A DNA stretch of 11,654 bases from Pseudomonadota bacterium (GTDB lineage: Bacteria > Pseudomonadota > Alphaproteobacteria > Rhizobiales > Devosiaceae): the NCBI GenBank assembly GCA_023436745.1, contig JAEZHZ010000157.1, positions 1 to 11,654 of the forward strand. Direction: 5' to 3'. How positions within the stretch are numbered: position 1 is the first letter of the stretch; the number at the start of each line of letters is the position of its first letter. This document shows, piece after piece, positions 1 to 5,514 of this stretch. The translations under genes were made by a program, and so were the position numbers. Under the pieces are notes generated by a model. It made no database searches. It saw only the letters and a program-made list of their open reading frames with translations, and was not told the origin of the DNA.

Positions 1-1
1 C

Positions 2-196
2 CTGCTCGACGAGCTCGATGCGATGAAGGCCGACCTGCTGCTGGGCCGGATTGCTCCCGGACGCCTCGATGCCCTTTCGGCGCTGGTCGGCAGCCTGCGC
101 GAACGGAGCGAACCGGGTCTTGATGCCGTCCTCGACGAGATCGAGCTGCGGGTCGCCGTTGAACTGGCAAAGCACGGTCGCTACGTCGCCGCGTGA
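2..196 (+). CDS. fliX: FliX flagellar assembly regulator, C-terminal 64 residues (5' end outside window)
   Basis: The open frame enters from the left edge and ends at TGA 194-196. The 64 visible residues are a helical tail that includes LLLGRIAPGRLDALSALVG and, near the end, VLDEIELRVAVELAKHG. I recognise this as the conserved C-terminus of FliX, a small alphaproteobacterial protein. In Caulobacter FliX binds the sigma-54 activator FlbD and ties transcription of late flagellar genes to completion of the early basal body. In sequence the identification rests on the LDEIELR-VELAK signature; in context it rests on the flagellar genes at the right of the window and on dksA immediately downstream. 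The N-terminal part, including any signal-like segment, cannot be judged. In related genomes flgI often lies next to fliX, so flgI may lie just left of the window (inference). Confidence 0.85.
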   Translation: MLDELDAMKADLLLGRIAPGRLDALSALVGSLRERSEPGLDAVLDEIELRVAVELAKHGRYVAA

Positions 197-283
197 ACCG
201 GCTTCATCAAATTGTCGTCAGTCATGTGCCATGGGGCTGACCCAACGGGCCTTTGGGGCACTGGCCGTGAGTGTTCTCACTGC

Positions 284-312
284 TTGCGGGGCTAGGCCGA
301 GGAGCCTATAAG
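284..312 (+). promoter_or_regulatory. Candidate sigma-70-type promoter of dksA
   Basis: TTGCGG (284-289) and TATAAG (307-312) are separated by exactly 17 bases. The -10 matches TATAAT at five of six positions; the -35 keeps only TTG. Transcription would start near 319, giving a leader of about 28 bases before the dksA ATG at 347. The fliX-dksA gap (197-346) is long enough to hold an independent promoter. A small dyad, GTGAG-tgtt-CTCAC (267-280), lies just upstream of the -35. This is a pattern match only. Confidence 0.42.
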
Positions 313-346
313 GCCCGCGAGGGGCGCATGGGAGTCGAATTCATTC

Positions 347-763
347 ATGTCTTCTGTTGAAGCGACGGAATACCGGCCGAGTGAAGACGAGCCGTTCATG
401 AATCCACGCCAGCGGGAATACTTCCGGACGAAGCTTCTGAACTGGAAGGACGAGATATTGCGGGAGAGCCGCATGACTCTCGAAAACCTTCAGGAAGAAT
501 CGCAAAATCATCCGGATATGGCGGATCGGGCGAGTTCTGAGAGCGACCGTTCTCTTGAACTCAGGACCCGCGACCGCCAGCGCAAGCTGATCGCCAAGAT
601 CGATGCGGCGCTGAAGCGGATCGAGGACGGCACCTACGGCTATTGTGAAGAAACCGGCGACCCGATCGGGATCGCCCGGCTCGACGCACGACCCACCGCA
701 ACGCTCAGTCTCGAAGCACAGGAGATGCATGAGCGGCGCGAGAAGGTCTATCGCGACGAGTAG
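347..763 (+). CDS. dksA: DksA/TraR-family RNA polymerase-binding transcription factor, single-cysteine type
   Basis: This 138-residue protein belongs to the DksA family, which enters the RNA polymerase secondary channel and, with ppGpp, adjusts rRNA, stress and flagellar transcription. The long coiled coil (about residues 20-92) carries the tip motif DMADRA with D57, D60 and A62, matching the DxxDxA motif that contacts the polymerase. The globular end reads YGYCEETGDPIGIARLDARP. Classical DksA binds zinc with four cysteines; here the four positions are C100, T103, S121 and A124, so a zinc site is unlikely. Single-cysteine versions are known from alphaproteobacteria and are functional. ATG 347 is preferred because residues 17-26 (FMNPRQREYF) align with an internal part of longer DksA proteins. 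A GGGAG lies about 12 bases upstream, rather far. A strong terminator follows. Confidence 0.93.
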   Translation: MSSVEATEYRPSEDEPFMNPRQREYFRTKLLNWKDEILRESRMTLENLQEESQNHPDMADRASSESDRSLELRTRDRQRKLIAKIDAALKRIEDGTYGYCEETGDPIGIARLDARPTATLSLEAQEMHERREKVYRDE

Positions 764-787
764 CGGATACACTCCGCCGAACCAAAG

Positions 788-813
788 AAGCCCGCTTCAC
801 CGCGGGCTTTTTT
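788..813 (+). terminator. Rho-independent terminator after dksA, possibly bidirectional
   Basis: The perfect 8-bp stem AAGCCCGC (788-795) / GCGGGCTT (802-809) has a 6-base loop and runs into six T residues (808-813). It lies 25 bases after the dksA stop. The curlin gene on the other strand ends at 835. On the minus strand the same hairpin is followed by CTTTGG, a weaker U-rich tail, so it may also stop the convergent transcript. Confidence 0.88.
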
Positions 814-834
814 GTTGCCGGCAGCGATCCCCGC

Positions 835-1254
835 TCAGAAGCCGAACACCGTGGTGATGCCGCTCTCGCCGCCGTTCTGGAAGCACTGGCCGCTGGTGTT
901 CCGGCCGAACTGGAAAAGGCCGCAGCTGTTGTTGCCGCCACTCTGCTGGATGGTGCCATTGTGGCCGTTGCCGTCCTGGTAGATGAGACCGTGATTGCCG
1001 GAGCCGCCCATGGTGAAGCCCGCCGCATTGCCGGTGCCGTTCTGGTAGGCGTTGGCGCCGGTGGTGGACAGGCCCTGCACCAGCGAGAACACCTGCAGCC
1101 CCAGTCCCAGCGCCTGCCTCTGACCGGGGTCCGACGGACTGAAGCCGAAGGAGATCTGGCCGGCGGCCATCGCCGGCGGTGCGGCGAGGCTGGTGACGCC
1201 GATCACGGCGGCAGCGGCGAGAGCGGCGACGGTGTTGGTCAGGCGGGTGCTCAT
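835..1254 (-). CDS. Secreted curlin-repeat (amyloid fibre subunit-like) protein with non-repeat N-terminal segment
   Basis: The predicted protein has 139 residues. Residues 1-30 form a signal peptide (basic start, alanine-rich core, AMA at the likely cleavage site). Residues 31-66 are non-repetitive and partly helical-looking. Residues 66-131 are curlin-type repeats with an 11-residue step: the glutamine position recurs at 71, 82 (here M), 93, 104, 115 and 126, each followed two residues later by glycine and usually by Asn at +5. C111 and C124 lie in neighbouring rungs and could pair. Proteins of this type are exported and polymerise as surface amyloid (curli). The start was chosen because GAGGAG lies 8 bases upstream of ATG 1254 and the signal peptide begins there; the frame extends further upstream but that part is hydrophilic and unconvincing. 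It could be a minor or nucleating subunit (CsgB-like) or a second CsgA; the sequence does not decide. Confidence 0.8.
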   Translation of the reverse strand: MSTRLTNTVAALAAAAVIGVTSLAAPPAMAAGQISFGFSPSDPGQRQALGLGLQVFSLVQGLSTTGANAYQNGTGNAAGFTMGGSGNHGLIYQDGNGHNGTIQQSGGNNSCGLFQFGRNTSGQCFQNGGESGITTVFGF

Positions 1255-1370
1255 CTCGGATCTCCTCGGGCGCCGGACCGTTCCGGCTGTCATCATGGCT
1301 TCATCTTCGTGCAGGTCGGCTGAACCTTCGCGGAGCGTTGCATTCAGATGGCGTTCACCTGCGCTTATTC

Positions 1371-1390
1371 TTCGTTCATCTTCGTTCATC
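1371..1390. repeat. Tandem 10-bp direct repeat upstream of the curlin gene
   Basis: TTCGTTCATC occurs twice in perfect tandem (1371-1380 and 1381-1390), with partial copies on both sides (TTC before, TTCG after). Read toward the curlin gene on the minus strand it is GATGAACGAA. A related GAAGATGAA recurs at 1308-1300 on the minus strand. The 206-bp gap 1255-1460 separates divergently transcribed genes and must hold both promoters, so this may be a binding site. No convincing -35/-10 pair was found for either gene. Confidence 0.6.
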
Positions 1391-1460
1391 TTCGGCGCGG
1401 GAACGCAGGCGTTCCGCCGGCATTTGCAGGGCAGGGACCATGCAGGACAGGAGCGGGACG

Positions 1461-2324
1461 ATGCCTCAGCGGACACCACTGAAGCGCTTCCGATGGTCCG
1501 GCGGCACCGAGCTGGCCTATGTCGACACCGGCCCGTCCCCGGGGCCTACGATATTGTTTCTGCACGGGTTTCCGAGTTCATCCGCCACCTTCCGCCGGGT
1601 GACCCCGATCCTCTCGCAGGTGGCGCGGGTCATTGCCCCGGACCTGCCGGGGTTCGGGCACTCCGAGCCACTGCCGCAGGCGGGCTTCGCCGCATTCTCG
1701 CAGGCGATTTCAGAGCTCCTTCAACACCTTGGCATCGAAAGCCTCATCATCTACCTGCACGATTTCGGCGCTCCGGTCGGGCTCGATCTCGCCATGCGCG
1801 CGCCGGACCGGGTGCGGGGGCTGATCATCCAGAACGCCAATGCGCATCCAAGCGGGCAGGGCCCCGGCTGGGATGCCACCCATGCCTTCTGGAACAGTCC
1901 CACCGCTGAGAATCTCGCCGCCGCCACCGCTCACCTCACGCTGGAAGGCACGCGGGATCAATACGTTGCGGGCGTTCCCCCCGACATCGCCGACCGCATT
2001 TCACCCTCGGTCTGGGAGGAGGACTGGCGCGTGATGCAGTTGCCGGGACGCATGGAAACGCAGCGGGCGCTGGTCGCCGACTACGGGCGCTATACCGCCC
2101 GTTTCGGCGAGATCGAGGACTACCTGCGCACCCATCAGCCGCCGGCGGTGCTGCTGTGGGGCCGCCACGACGCCTTCTTCGCGCTGGCGGAAGTCCAGTC
2201 CTGGATGGAGGATCTGCCGCGCATGGAAGCGCATGTGCTCGATGGCGGCCACTTCCTGCTCGAAACCCACGCCCGTGAGGCCACCGGGCTGATGGCCGGC
2301 TTCATCCGCCGCATTAGCCCCTGA
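1461..2324 (+). CDS. Alpha/beta hydrolase with Asp-type nucleophile elbow (epoxide hydrolase/dehalogenase-like)
   Basis: This 287-residue cytosolic alpha/beta-hydrolase fold protein has no signal peptide. Landmarks are the oxyanion HGFP at 35-38, DLPGFGHSE at 61-69, the nucleophile elbow HDFGAPVG at 100-107, LLWGRHDAFF at 231-240 and DGGHFLLET at 261-269. The likely triad is D101, D237 and H264. An aspartate in place of the usual serine at the elbow is the feature of epoxide hydrolases, haloalkane dehalogenases and their relatives; the real substrate is unknown. The region between about 130 and 215 would be the cap domain. Start 1461 is chosen for AGGAG seven bases upstream; ATG 1440 has only a weak site. 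The gene is divergent from the curlin gene at 835-1254, and its stop lies six bases from the end of csgH on the other strand. Confidence 0.87.
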   Translation: MPQRTPLKRFRWSGGTELAYVDTGPSPGPTILFLHGFPSSSATFRRVTPILSQVARVIAPDLPGFGHSEPLPQAGFAAFSQAISELLQHLGIESLIIYLHDFGAPVGLDLAMRAPDRVRGLIIQNANAHPSGQGPGWDATHAFWNSPTAENLAAATAHLTLEGTRDQYVAGVPPDIADRISPSVWEEDWRVMQLPGRMETQRALVADYGRYTARFGEIEDYLRTHQPPAVLLWGRHDAFFALAEVQSWMEDLPRMEAHVLDGGHFLLETHAREATGLMAGFIRRISP

Positions 2325-2330
2325 CCCGTC

Positions 2331-2708
2331 TCAAAGCCGCCGGGGCAAGTCCCCGCTGCAGTCGTAGCTCTTGCCGTGGGCCGAGACCGTGAACGAGAGC
2401 TGGTAGCTCGCGTCGGCATTGAGCGTGACGCTGCCAAGCGTCGTCTCTTTGCCGGCGGGCGCGGTGAAGCCGCCGCCCTGGCTGATGCTGGATGAGCCGC
2501 CGCCACTTTTCGATTGCAGGGTGAAGCGGTAGTCGCCGCTGAGCGCATCGGAGCTCGTGAGCCTGCCCTCGACACGCAGCAGTCCCTGTTGCCGCTCGCT
2601 GGCGACCCCACAGGAGAAGCCCTCAGGGGAGGGCGTGGCGCCGGCCCCGGCAAGGGTCAGGGTGCCGAGCCCGAGCAGGGTGGCGAGGGTCAAAACTGGC
2701 TTGAACAT
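2331..2708 (-). CDS. csgH: CsgH-like periplasmic curli assembly (amyloid-inhibiting) protein
   Basis: The predicted protein has 125 residues, with an N-terminal signal peptide (about 1-24) followed by a compact beta-sandwich-like domain. Diagnostic segments are LLRVEGRLTSSDALSGDYRF (43-62), SGGGSSSISQGGGF (68-81) and LGSVTLNADASYQLSFTVSA (91-110). These match CsgH, the alphaproteobacterial functional counterpart of CsgC, which keeps the curlin subunit from forming amyloid in the periplasm. C33 and C117 at the two ends of the domain could form a disulfide. AGGAGG lies upstream of ATG 2708. It directly follows the csgA-like gene on the same strand (65-bp gap), the expected arrangement for a chaperone-like partner. 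The C-terminus ends in a basic LPRRL. Confidence 0.85.
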   Translation of the reverse strand: MFKPVLTLATLLGLGTLTLAGAGATPSPEGFSCGVASERQQGLLRVEGRLTSSDALSGDYRFTLQSKSGGGSSSISQGGGFTAPAGKETTLGSVTLNADASYQLSFTVSAHGKSYDCSGDLPRRL

Positions 2709-2734
2709 GGTGTCCTCCTGGCACAACTGGCAAA

Positions 2735-2756
2735 GGGCGACGGATCGGCGTCGCTC
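2735..2756 (-). other. Intercistronic hairpin between csgA-like gene and csgH
   Basis: GCGACG (2737-2742) pairs with CGTCGC (2749-2754) around a 6-base loop, and one G-T plus one G-C pair extend the stem. It sits in the 65-bp gap of the csgA-csgH pair. There is no U-run, so it is not a standard terminator. It could act as an RNA processing or partial stop element that lowers csgH relative to the fibre subunit (inference). Confidence 0.35.
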
Positions 2757-2773
2757 CGCGGCGCGCGACCCGG

Positions 2774-3208
2774 TCACGGGCAAGCCTGGACGAAGGCTGT
2801 GACGTTGCCGGAACCGTGCTGGACCACGTTGGCATTGCAGCCGTTGCCCACCTGCACGCCGGCGGCAATGTTGCCGTTGCCGTCCTGGGTGAGGATGGCG
2901 TTGTGATTGTCGCCGAACTGGCCCACGCCCGCCTGGTTGTTCCAGCCATTCTGCCAGATGTCGCCGCGGTTGCTGTTGCCCTGCTGGCCGACGGCGGAGG
3001 TGTTGTTGCCGCCCGACTGCTGGCTGGTCGCCCGGTTCCACCAGCCGTTCTGCTTCACGGCGAACTTGTTGCGCCAGCCCGTCTGGCTGCCGCCGACCTC
3101 GTTGCTGAAGCCGGACTGGTCGATGAAGATGTCGTTGGCGCTGGACGGTACGGCGGCGGTGGCGATGGCGAGGGCGGTGACGGCGGTGGCTATGACGGTG
3201 CGGATCAT
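2774..3208 (-). CDS. csgA: CsgA-like major curlin subunit, eleven-rung repeat
   Basis: The predicted protein has 144 residues. Residues 1-24 are a signal peptide ending SSA. Almost all the rest is curlin repeat with a strict 11-residue step: glutamine occurs at 31, 42, 53, 64, 75, 86, 97, 108, 119, 130 and 141, eleven times without a gap. Glycine follows at +2 in every unit but the last, and asparagine comes around +5. Representative units are QNGWWN, QQGNSN and QDGNGN. This is the pattern of a beta-solenoid amyloid subunit secreted through the CsgG pore and assembled outside the cell. C124 and C143 are near the C-terminus. Tryptophans cluster at 45, 56, 57, 85 and 89. ATG 3208 has GGGAGA five bases upstream and begins a good signal peptide; an in-frame ATG at 3253 would add 15 charged residues. 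The gene is followed by csgH. The symbol is by type, since csgA and csgB subunits are hard to tell apart here. Confidence 0.86.
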   Translation of the reverse strand: MIRTVIATAVTALAIATAAVPSSANDIFIDQSGFSNEVGGSQTGWRNKFAVKQNGWWNRATSQQSGGNNTSAVGQQGNSNRGDIWQNGWNNQAGVGQFGDNHNAILTQDGNGNIAAGVQVGNGCNANVVQHGSGNVTAFVQACP

Positions 3209-3282
3209 AGGAGTCTCCCTGGGCTGGCGGCCCCTCCGGCCGCGTTGATGCACAAGGATTATCGCTCCGATCCGGAACCGGG

Positions 3283-3301
3283 GCTGAAGCGAGGCTTCAG
3301 C
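3283..3301. repeat. Inverted repeat between the M32 peptidase and csgA-like genes
   Basis: GCTGAAGC (3283-3290) and GCTTCAGC (3294-3301) form a perfect 8-bp dyad with a 3-base spacer. It lies 12 bases after the M32 peptidase stop and about 75 bases upstream of the csgA-like ATG, both on the minus strand. There is no T-run on either side, so a terminator role is uncertain. A GATAAT (minus strand, 3263-3258) could be a csgA -10 element; if so, the dyad would sit over or next to the -35 and could be an operator. Confidence 0.5.
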
Positions 3302-3313
3302 TTCCGTTCATCC

Positions 3314-4807
3314 TCAGAGATAGCGCCGCTTCAGATGGGTCTTGAAGTAGTCGGCATTGAGCGGCTCGCCCGTGGCGCGGGTGATCAGCTCAGGCGTGGA
3401 CCAGCGGGAGCCCTGCGACCAGATGCGATCCGCCCGCCAGCCATTGATGGCCGCGAAGTCGCCGCGCCGCATCTGCTCGCGCGCATCCGGCACGTCCTTT
3501 TCCAGCGCCGCCCATTGCTGTGCCGCGATCATGGCGCCCAGCGTGTAGCTCGGGAAGTACCCGAACAAACCGGCTGGCCAGTGGACGTCCTGCATCGGTC
3601 CGTCCTTCATGTCGTCGATCGTCGAGATGCCGAGATATTCGGTCATCTTGGCGTCCCACGCCTCCGGGATCTGGCTGGCCTCGAGCTTGCCCGTCACCAG
3701 GTCCTGCTCCAGTTCGTAGCGCATGATCACGTGCAGCGGGTAGGTGACCTCGTCGGCGTCGACGCGGATGAATCCCCGCTCGACATGGTTCACCTCGTTG
3801 AGGACGTCGGGAATGTCCCAGCCCGGAATGGCGTCGTCACCGAGGTGCAGGTGAACGAGCGGGAGCAGGAACTCCCAGAACTCGGGGCTGCGCGCCAGCT
3901 GCATCTCCACGAACAGTGACTGCGACTCGTGAATACCCATGCCGCGGGCCTTGCCGAGTGGCCAGTGCGACCATTCCTTCTGCAGGCCCTGTTCGTAGAG
4001 CGCGTGGCCGGTCTCGTGCAGAACACCCATCAGGGATGTCAGGAATTCGTCGGTGCGGTAGCGGGTGGTCATGCGCACGTCGCTCGGTACCCCACCGCAG
4101 AAGGGGTGGTGCGACACGGCCAGTGAGCCATGAGTGAAATCGAAACCGACCGCGCGCATCGCTGCCAGGCCCAGTTCCCGCTGCTTCTCGTTCGGGTAGG
4201 GCGGGTTGAGCGACTTGCGCGGACGCTCCGCAAGCCGGCGCTCCTGGGCCGCCAGCGCCTCCGGCACGAAGTCCTTGAGGAAGGCTTTGAGGTCGCCGAA
4301 GGTGGCGTCCAGGTCCGCCGTGCGGTTGCCGGGGTCGTACTGATCCATCAGCGCATCGTAGGGCGAGAGCCCGGAGGCGTCCGCACGCAGCTGCGCCTCT
4401 TCGCGCACCAGTGCCACCACACCTTCGATGGCCGGCAGGAAGGTGTCCCAGTCACCGGTCGGCCGCAGCTCGCGCCACAGTTGTTCGCTGCGCATGGTCG
4501 CGGTGGTACGGCGTTCGACGAACTCGGTCGGAAGGCAGGTGAGGTTGCGGTAGTTCCGCTCGAACTCCCCCAGGGCCAGCTGCTGGTCCTCGGACAGCGG
4601 CTCCGCCTTCGCGGCCTCGATCCAGTCGGCAACCGCCGGGGCAGAGGCCTCGGCGTGGTACATGCCGGATAGCGTTGCCATGGCCTCGGCCCGCTTGCCG
4701 CCGCCACCCACCGCCATGTGCGTCGCCTCATCCGCGCCCAGGATGGAGAGGGCGTGATCCAGTGCTTCGAGACGGTGGCCGAGAGCGTCTAGCTTTGCGT
4801 AGGACAT
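3314..4807 (-). CDS. M32-family metallocarboxypeptidase (thermostable carboxypeptidase Taq type)
   Basis: This 497-residue cytosolic zinc peptidase removes C-terminal amino acids from peptides. The family motifs appear in order: HPF at 234-236, DVRMT at 243-247, the zinc-binding HETGH at 264-268, HESQ at 293-296 with E294 as the likely third ligand, IRVDAD at 347-352 and QDVHW at 406-410. The length is typical for M32 (about 500). ATG 4807 is chosen because AGGAG lies six bases upstream and the N-terminus then starts as expected (MSYAKLDALGHRLEALDHAL); the frame runs further upstream but overlaps the neighbouring gene. It follows the methyltransferase-like gene on the same strand with a 58-bp gap, so the two may be co-transcribed. 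No functional link to the curli genes can be seen. Confidence 0.95.
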   Translation of the reverse strand: MSYAKLDALGHRLEALDHALSILGADEATHMAVGGGGKRAEAMATLSGMYHAEASAPAVADWIEAAKAEPLSEDQQLALGEFERNYRNLTCLPTEFVERRTTATMRSEQLWRELRPTGDWDTFLPAIEGVVALVREEAQLRADASGLSPYDALMDQYDPGNRTADLDATFGDLKAFLKDFVPEALAAQERRLAERPRKSLNPPYPNEKQRELGLAAMRAVGFDFTHGSLAVSHHPFCGGVPSDVRMTTRYRTDEFLTSLMGVLHETGHALYEQGLQKEWSHWPLGKARGMGIHESQSLFVEMQLARSPEFWEFLLPLVHLHLGDDAIPGWDIPDVLNEVNHVERGFIRVDADEVTYPLHVIMRYELEQDLVTGKLEASQIPEAWDAKMTEYLGISTIDDMKDGPMQDVHWPAGLFGYFPSYTLGAMIAAQQWAALEKDVPDAREQMRRGDFAAINGWRADRIWSQGSRWSTPELITRATGEPLNADYFKTHLKRRYL

Positions 4808-4865
4808 GGGCTGCTCCTTGATGCGGGCAGCTTGTGTCCCATACGTGCAGCGGGCCCGGCAAGCC

Positions 4866-5420
4866 CTATCGCGCGGACAGGCGTGGCCAGAACAGGCCGG
4901 TGCGCTGGCGGTACTCGGCGTAGGCTGCACCCATGCCGCTGTCCGACAGCAGCCGCTCCTCGTGGCGCGCGGCAATGGTGTAGAGCGCCGCCATGATAGC
5001 CCATGGCAGCACGGCCCAGACCGACCACACGGCTATGGCCCAGCCAGCCCAATACACCAGGTAGGACGTGTAGAACGGGTGGCGGATGGTGCGGTACGGC
5101 CCGAGCGTCACCAGTTGGTCGGGCAGGTCGTTGTCGAAGGCGAAGCGCAGCCGGGCAGCCCGCGACGCAGTCACGGCCGCACGGAACAGCACCAGGCTTG
5201 CAGCCATGACGGCGAGGCCGGCGAGCTGTGCGAGGAGCGGCTGGTCCCCAGGGAACAGCAGCAACAGCATTATGGCCAGGGAGGCGAGTGCGCCTGCCGA
5301 AATGGCCTTGGCGCCGCTGCTCATGCTGGTGGAAGCGAAGTGGCCCCTGAGGGCCAGAACATGCTGGGCGAAGATCGCGAGTCCCGCCACCGCGACCAGG
5401 AGGTCGAGTATCAATGCCAC
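4866..5420 (-). CDS. Isoprenylcysteine carboxyl methyltransferase-like integral membrane protein
   Basis: From a GTG start at 5420 this is a 184-residue membrane protein with about four to five hydrophobic segments (near 2-25, 37-56, 62-84, 118-150). The C-terminal half carries the ICMT/phospholipid-methyltransferase signature: GPYRTIRHPFYTSY (107-120), then ARHEERLL (151-158) and AYAEYRQRTG (166-175), with Arg and Glu positions typical of the SAM-binding pocket. Bacterial members methylate small or lipid-linked substrates, and this one's substrate is unknown. Start choice is uncertain. GTG 5420 has GGGGGA eight bases upstream and opens directly into the first membrane segment. An in-frame TTG at 5462 would add 14 polar residues but lacks a close ribosome binding site. 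It lies upstream of the M32 peptidase and is divergent from the hydrolase at 5515. Confidence 0.82.
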   Translation of the reverse strand: MALILDLLVAVAGLAIFAQHVLALRGHFASTSMSSGAKAISAGALASLAIMLLLLFPGDQPLLAQLAGLAVMAASLVLFRAAVTASRAARLRFAFDNDLPDQLVTLGPYRTIRHPFYTSYLVYWAGWAIAVWSVWAVLPWAIMAALYTIAARHEERLLSDSGMGAAYAEYRQRTGLFWPRLSAR

Positions 5421-5514
5421 GTATTGTTTCCCCCGTTTGTTAACCGCCTGCGCGAACTCCAAATTAGCAGCTGCAGCGCCTAACTCCCTGGAGTTTCAAC
5501 AGCACGGGGCAGAG

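Noticed and set aside
1371..1393. Start of a CRISPR-like or larger tandem array
   Set aside because: Only two perfect 10-bp copies plus fragments, without spacers or further units.
1255..1479. Upstream extension of the curlin protein at 835-1254
   Set aside because: It would bury the signal peptide 75 residues inside the protein; ATG 1254 has a good ribosome binding site.
2816..3919. Long plus-strand open frame (367 codons) opposite the csgA-like and peptidase genes
   Set aside because: It is antisense to two well-supported genes, has low-complexity Gly/Ala/Val composition and no recognisable motif. High G+C makes such frames common.
5440..5445. TTAACC as a CtrA site upstream of the methyltransferase-like gene
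   Set aside because: Only one half-site; no second TTAA at the seven-base spacing on either strand.
5086..5514. In-frame upstream extension of the hydrolase at 5515
   Set aside because: It would run antisense across the methyltransferase-like gene, and the alpha/beta-hydrolase domain begins properly at ATG 5515.
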